Part shown: positions 62,697 to 64,000 of the stretch, in pieces
How the letters are laid out: each line of letters opens with the position of its first letter
Numbering within the stretch: the first letter of the stretch is position 1
Assembly: GCA_046350055.1 (NCBI GenBank)
Contig: JAXMBC010000001.1
Span: forward strand, 1,736,001-1,800,000
Length of the DNA stretch: 64,000 nt
Source of the DNA: JAEUIE01 sp046350055
GTDB lineage: Bacteria; Planctomycetota; Planctomycetia; Gemmatales; HRBIN36
Reading direction: 5' to 3'
The notes under the pieces: model-generated
Seen by the model: the letters and a program-made list of their open reading frames with translations, nothing else
Told to the model about the DNA's origin: nothing
Database searches by the model: none
Position numbers and translations under genes: made by a program

Positions 62697-63260
62697 TCAG
62701 GGCAACCAGCTTGGCAGGTTCCGATCTACGCGCATGATGATATCGTCGAGACCGGCCCAATCGCGAGCGCTGGACCATTTCCAGTCAGTGGCGAGTGCAA
62801 CCAAGTTGGCTCGCACGGGGTTCAGATGCATATAGTCAACCGTCTGATGCGTAGCTGCAGGTTCGATCTGGTTAGCATCGTACCCCGGCCCCACTTGCCA
62901 GAAATGGCGATAGGTACGACGGGCATTGACGACAGTCAACTTCTTGAGGAACACGGGTGCATGGATCGACAAGTAGCGGATGGCTTTCTTGCTGACCGGC
63001 TGCTTGATGGATTGAAGGATGTCATCCATGCGATAGACAGGATGACGGGGACAGATGAGCAAATGCGCATGATCGGGCATGATGACCCAACCCCAGAGAT
63101 CGAAGTCGTGCAGCTTCCGGGCACGCTCGATGGCTTCGATCAGCCAGAGACGGGTGCGATCTTTGTTGAGAAGGGGGATACGACGGTAGGTGGAGAAGGT
63201 GAGGTAGTGGGCATGCCCCGGGATATTGTAATGCTTGATGGTCTTGCGATGGGTTGACAT
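62697..63260 (-). CDS. REP-associated tyrosine transposase (RAYT, Y1/HUH)
   Basis: A 187-aa single-strand transposase of the IS200-like Y1 family. The HUH motif is intact, MPDHAHLLI with H64 and H66, and the catalytic tyrosine is Y143 in TVDYMHLNPVR. FWQVGPGYDANQ is the typical RAYT line. The ATG at 63260 gives MSTHRKTIKHYN. Such proteins are domesticated transposases that move or copy REP hairpins, which lie on both sides here. A truncated relative begins at the right edge of the window. Confidence 0.93.
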   Translation of the reverse strand: MSTHRKTIKHYNIPGHAHYLTFSTYRRIPLLNKDRTRLWLIEAIERARKLHDFDLWGWVIMPDHAHLLICPRHPVYRMDDILQSIKQPVSKKAIRYLSIHAPVFLKKLTVVNARRTYRHFWQVGPGYDANQIEPAATHQTVDYMHLNPVRANLVALATDWKWSSARDWAGLDDIIMRVDRNLPSWLP

Positions 63261-63327
63261 GAGGTGAAGCTAACTACGGATAGCAACGAATGCAATCAAG
63301 AAACAGTGATGCTGTAGTGATGCTGCT

Positions 63328-63420
63328 GTGGCACTGCTTTCGGTACTCCGCAAGCAGTGCAGGTGTGCAACAGTTTCGCGTGATCCAGCACTGCTTAATG
63401 AGTACATGAAGCAGTGCCAC
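63328..63420. repeat. Pair of REP hairpins in inverted arrangement
   Basis: Two hairpins share one stem: GCACTGCTT and AAGCAGTGC at 63331-63339/63352-63360 and at 63388-63396/63409-63417, each 9 bp with a 12-base loop. The outer flanks GTGGCACTGCTT and AAGCAGTGCCAC (63328-63339 and 63409-63420) are a 12-bp perfect inverted repeat, so the pair forms a BIME-like unit. A further GCAGTGCCAC sits at 63440-63449. Confidence 0.75.
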
Positions 63421-63468
63421 GCAAGTCTTTCTCTTTAGAGCAGTGCCACACAGCCGGGTGAGGTCTGG

Positions 63469-63798
63469 CTACTGATTGTCATTCTTGATCGGATCACCTT
63501 GCTTGACTTTCCAGTTGTTCGGCGCTTTCATTTTTTCACGATAGGACTCGCCGCCAAACTCGGCCCACACTGCCAGGCCGATCACCAGAGGTACAGCGGC
63601 AAAGTAGGGAAGCAGGTAAATCAATGACGATTTCCCAAATGTACGGAGATAGATGGGATAGGCGAAGGGAATGAAGAGGCATGCCAGGCCCCAGCCAATG
63701 CTCGTTGAGAATGGCAGCACAACAACAAACCATAATTTGGTGATACAGAACCACCCCACAGCAAAGAGGACGAGCCCGATTCCTATATATTCGGTCAC
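63469..63798 (-). CDS. Small membrane protein
   Basis: GTG at 63798 with GGAG six bases upstream starts a 109-aa protein with three membrane helices (about 3-23, 28-48 and 58-80) and a charged tail (SYREKMKAPNNWKVKQ). Function unknown. It lies between the REP pair and the truncated RAYT copy. Confidence 0.7.
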   Translation of the reverse strand: MTEYIGIGLVLFAVGWFCITKLWFVVVLPFSTSIGWGLACLFIPFAYPIYLRTFGKSSLIYLLPYFAAVPLVIGLAVWAEFGGESYREKMKAPNNWKVKQGDPIKNDNQ

Positions 63799-63831
63799 AA
63801 TATGCTCCAGTTTCGGTTTGGCATGCGGACG

Positions 63832-64000
63832 TCAACGTACATCATCCAAGAGAGACGTGCCACGGAAATCTTGTACACCACTTTTCCACAGATCGAAGTC
63901 GTGCAGCTTCCGGGCACGTTCGATGGATTCAATCAGCCAGAGACGGGTGCGATCTTTGTTTAGGAGAGGAATGCGACGGTAAGTGGAAAAGGTCAGATAA
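63832..64000 (-). pseudogene. Truncated second RAYT copy, cut by the right window edge
   Basis: From the right edge the minus strand encodes YLTFSTYRRIPLLNKDRTRL and, after that, LWLIESIERARKLHDFDLW, nearly identical to residues 19-56 of the complete transposase, then runs into unrelated residues (KSGVQDF onward) and a TGA at 63832. The N-terminus lies beyond the window. The HUH and tyrosine parts are missing, so it is a dead fragment. Confidence 0.8.

Overview
The window reads as chromosomal DNA of a planctomycete, most likely in or near the Gemmatales. The evidence is indirect: a cell-surface protein with the N-terminal LEDRTVP tag, a PknB-type kinase fused to a TPR sensor, zinc-ribbon/HEAT and NHL-thioredoxin proteins, ExeA/CpsD-like pairs, a long SecA, and many small secreted or membrane proteins of unknown function. 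There is no rRNA, tRNA or CRISPR that I can see. Genes lie on both strands in short operons with many tail-to-tail (convergent) joins, several of which overlap.

Layout. 1-11.2 kb: a truncated coiled-coil membrane protein, an aromatic amino acid hydroxylase, a zinc-ribbon/HEAT protein, a ThuA-like protein, an ExeA-like ATPase plus a degenerate CpsD-like protein, FolD, and a Gly/Asn-rich BON protein. 11.3-17.2 kb: a MoxR/Mg-chelatase-type ATPase and VWA pair, then a Ser/Thr kinase-TPR protein behind a 41-residue lipoprotein. 17.4-24.8 kb: UvrD/PcrA helicase, CrtI-like oxidoreductase, GlnE. 24.9-31.5 kb: GlmS with a GNAT enzyme, and a two-gene thiol-redox operon (NHL-thioredoxin and DsbD). 31.5-34.1 kb: two parS-like palindromes, a decayed small gene, a divergent nicotinate phosphoribosyltransferase. 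34.1-38.6 kb: a PseG-like protein that lacks the catalytic His, RmlB, and a surface protein of five Ig/cadherin-like repeats. 38.9-56.1 kb: SecA, aldehyde dehydrogenase, an ankyrin-PQQ fusion, an atypical aquaporin, a GT2-methyltransferase fusion, PhoH, fructose-1,6-bisphosphatase, a BON protein and a lipoprotein. 56.4-64 kb: CPA2 antiporter, sialidase-like protein, cupin, TspO, then an accessory-looking tail of small orphan proteins, an amber-interrupted gene, a repeat-rich non-coding stretch, and a REP-associated tyrosine transposase with its hairpin repeats and a second, truncated copy at the right edge.

Housekeeping functions dominate (folate one-carbon metabolism, glutamine synthetase control, amino-sugar synthesis, gluconeogenesis, Sec secretion, dTDP-sugar synthesis). 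The most noteworthy items are the parS-like pair, the REP/RAYT cluster, the amber-interrupted secreted ORF, the catalytic-site-deficient paralogues (CpsD-like, PseG-like, aquaporin) and the multidomain fusions. All functional calls come from reading the sequence; no database search was run.
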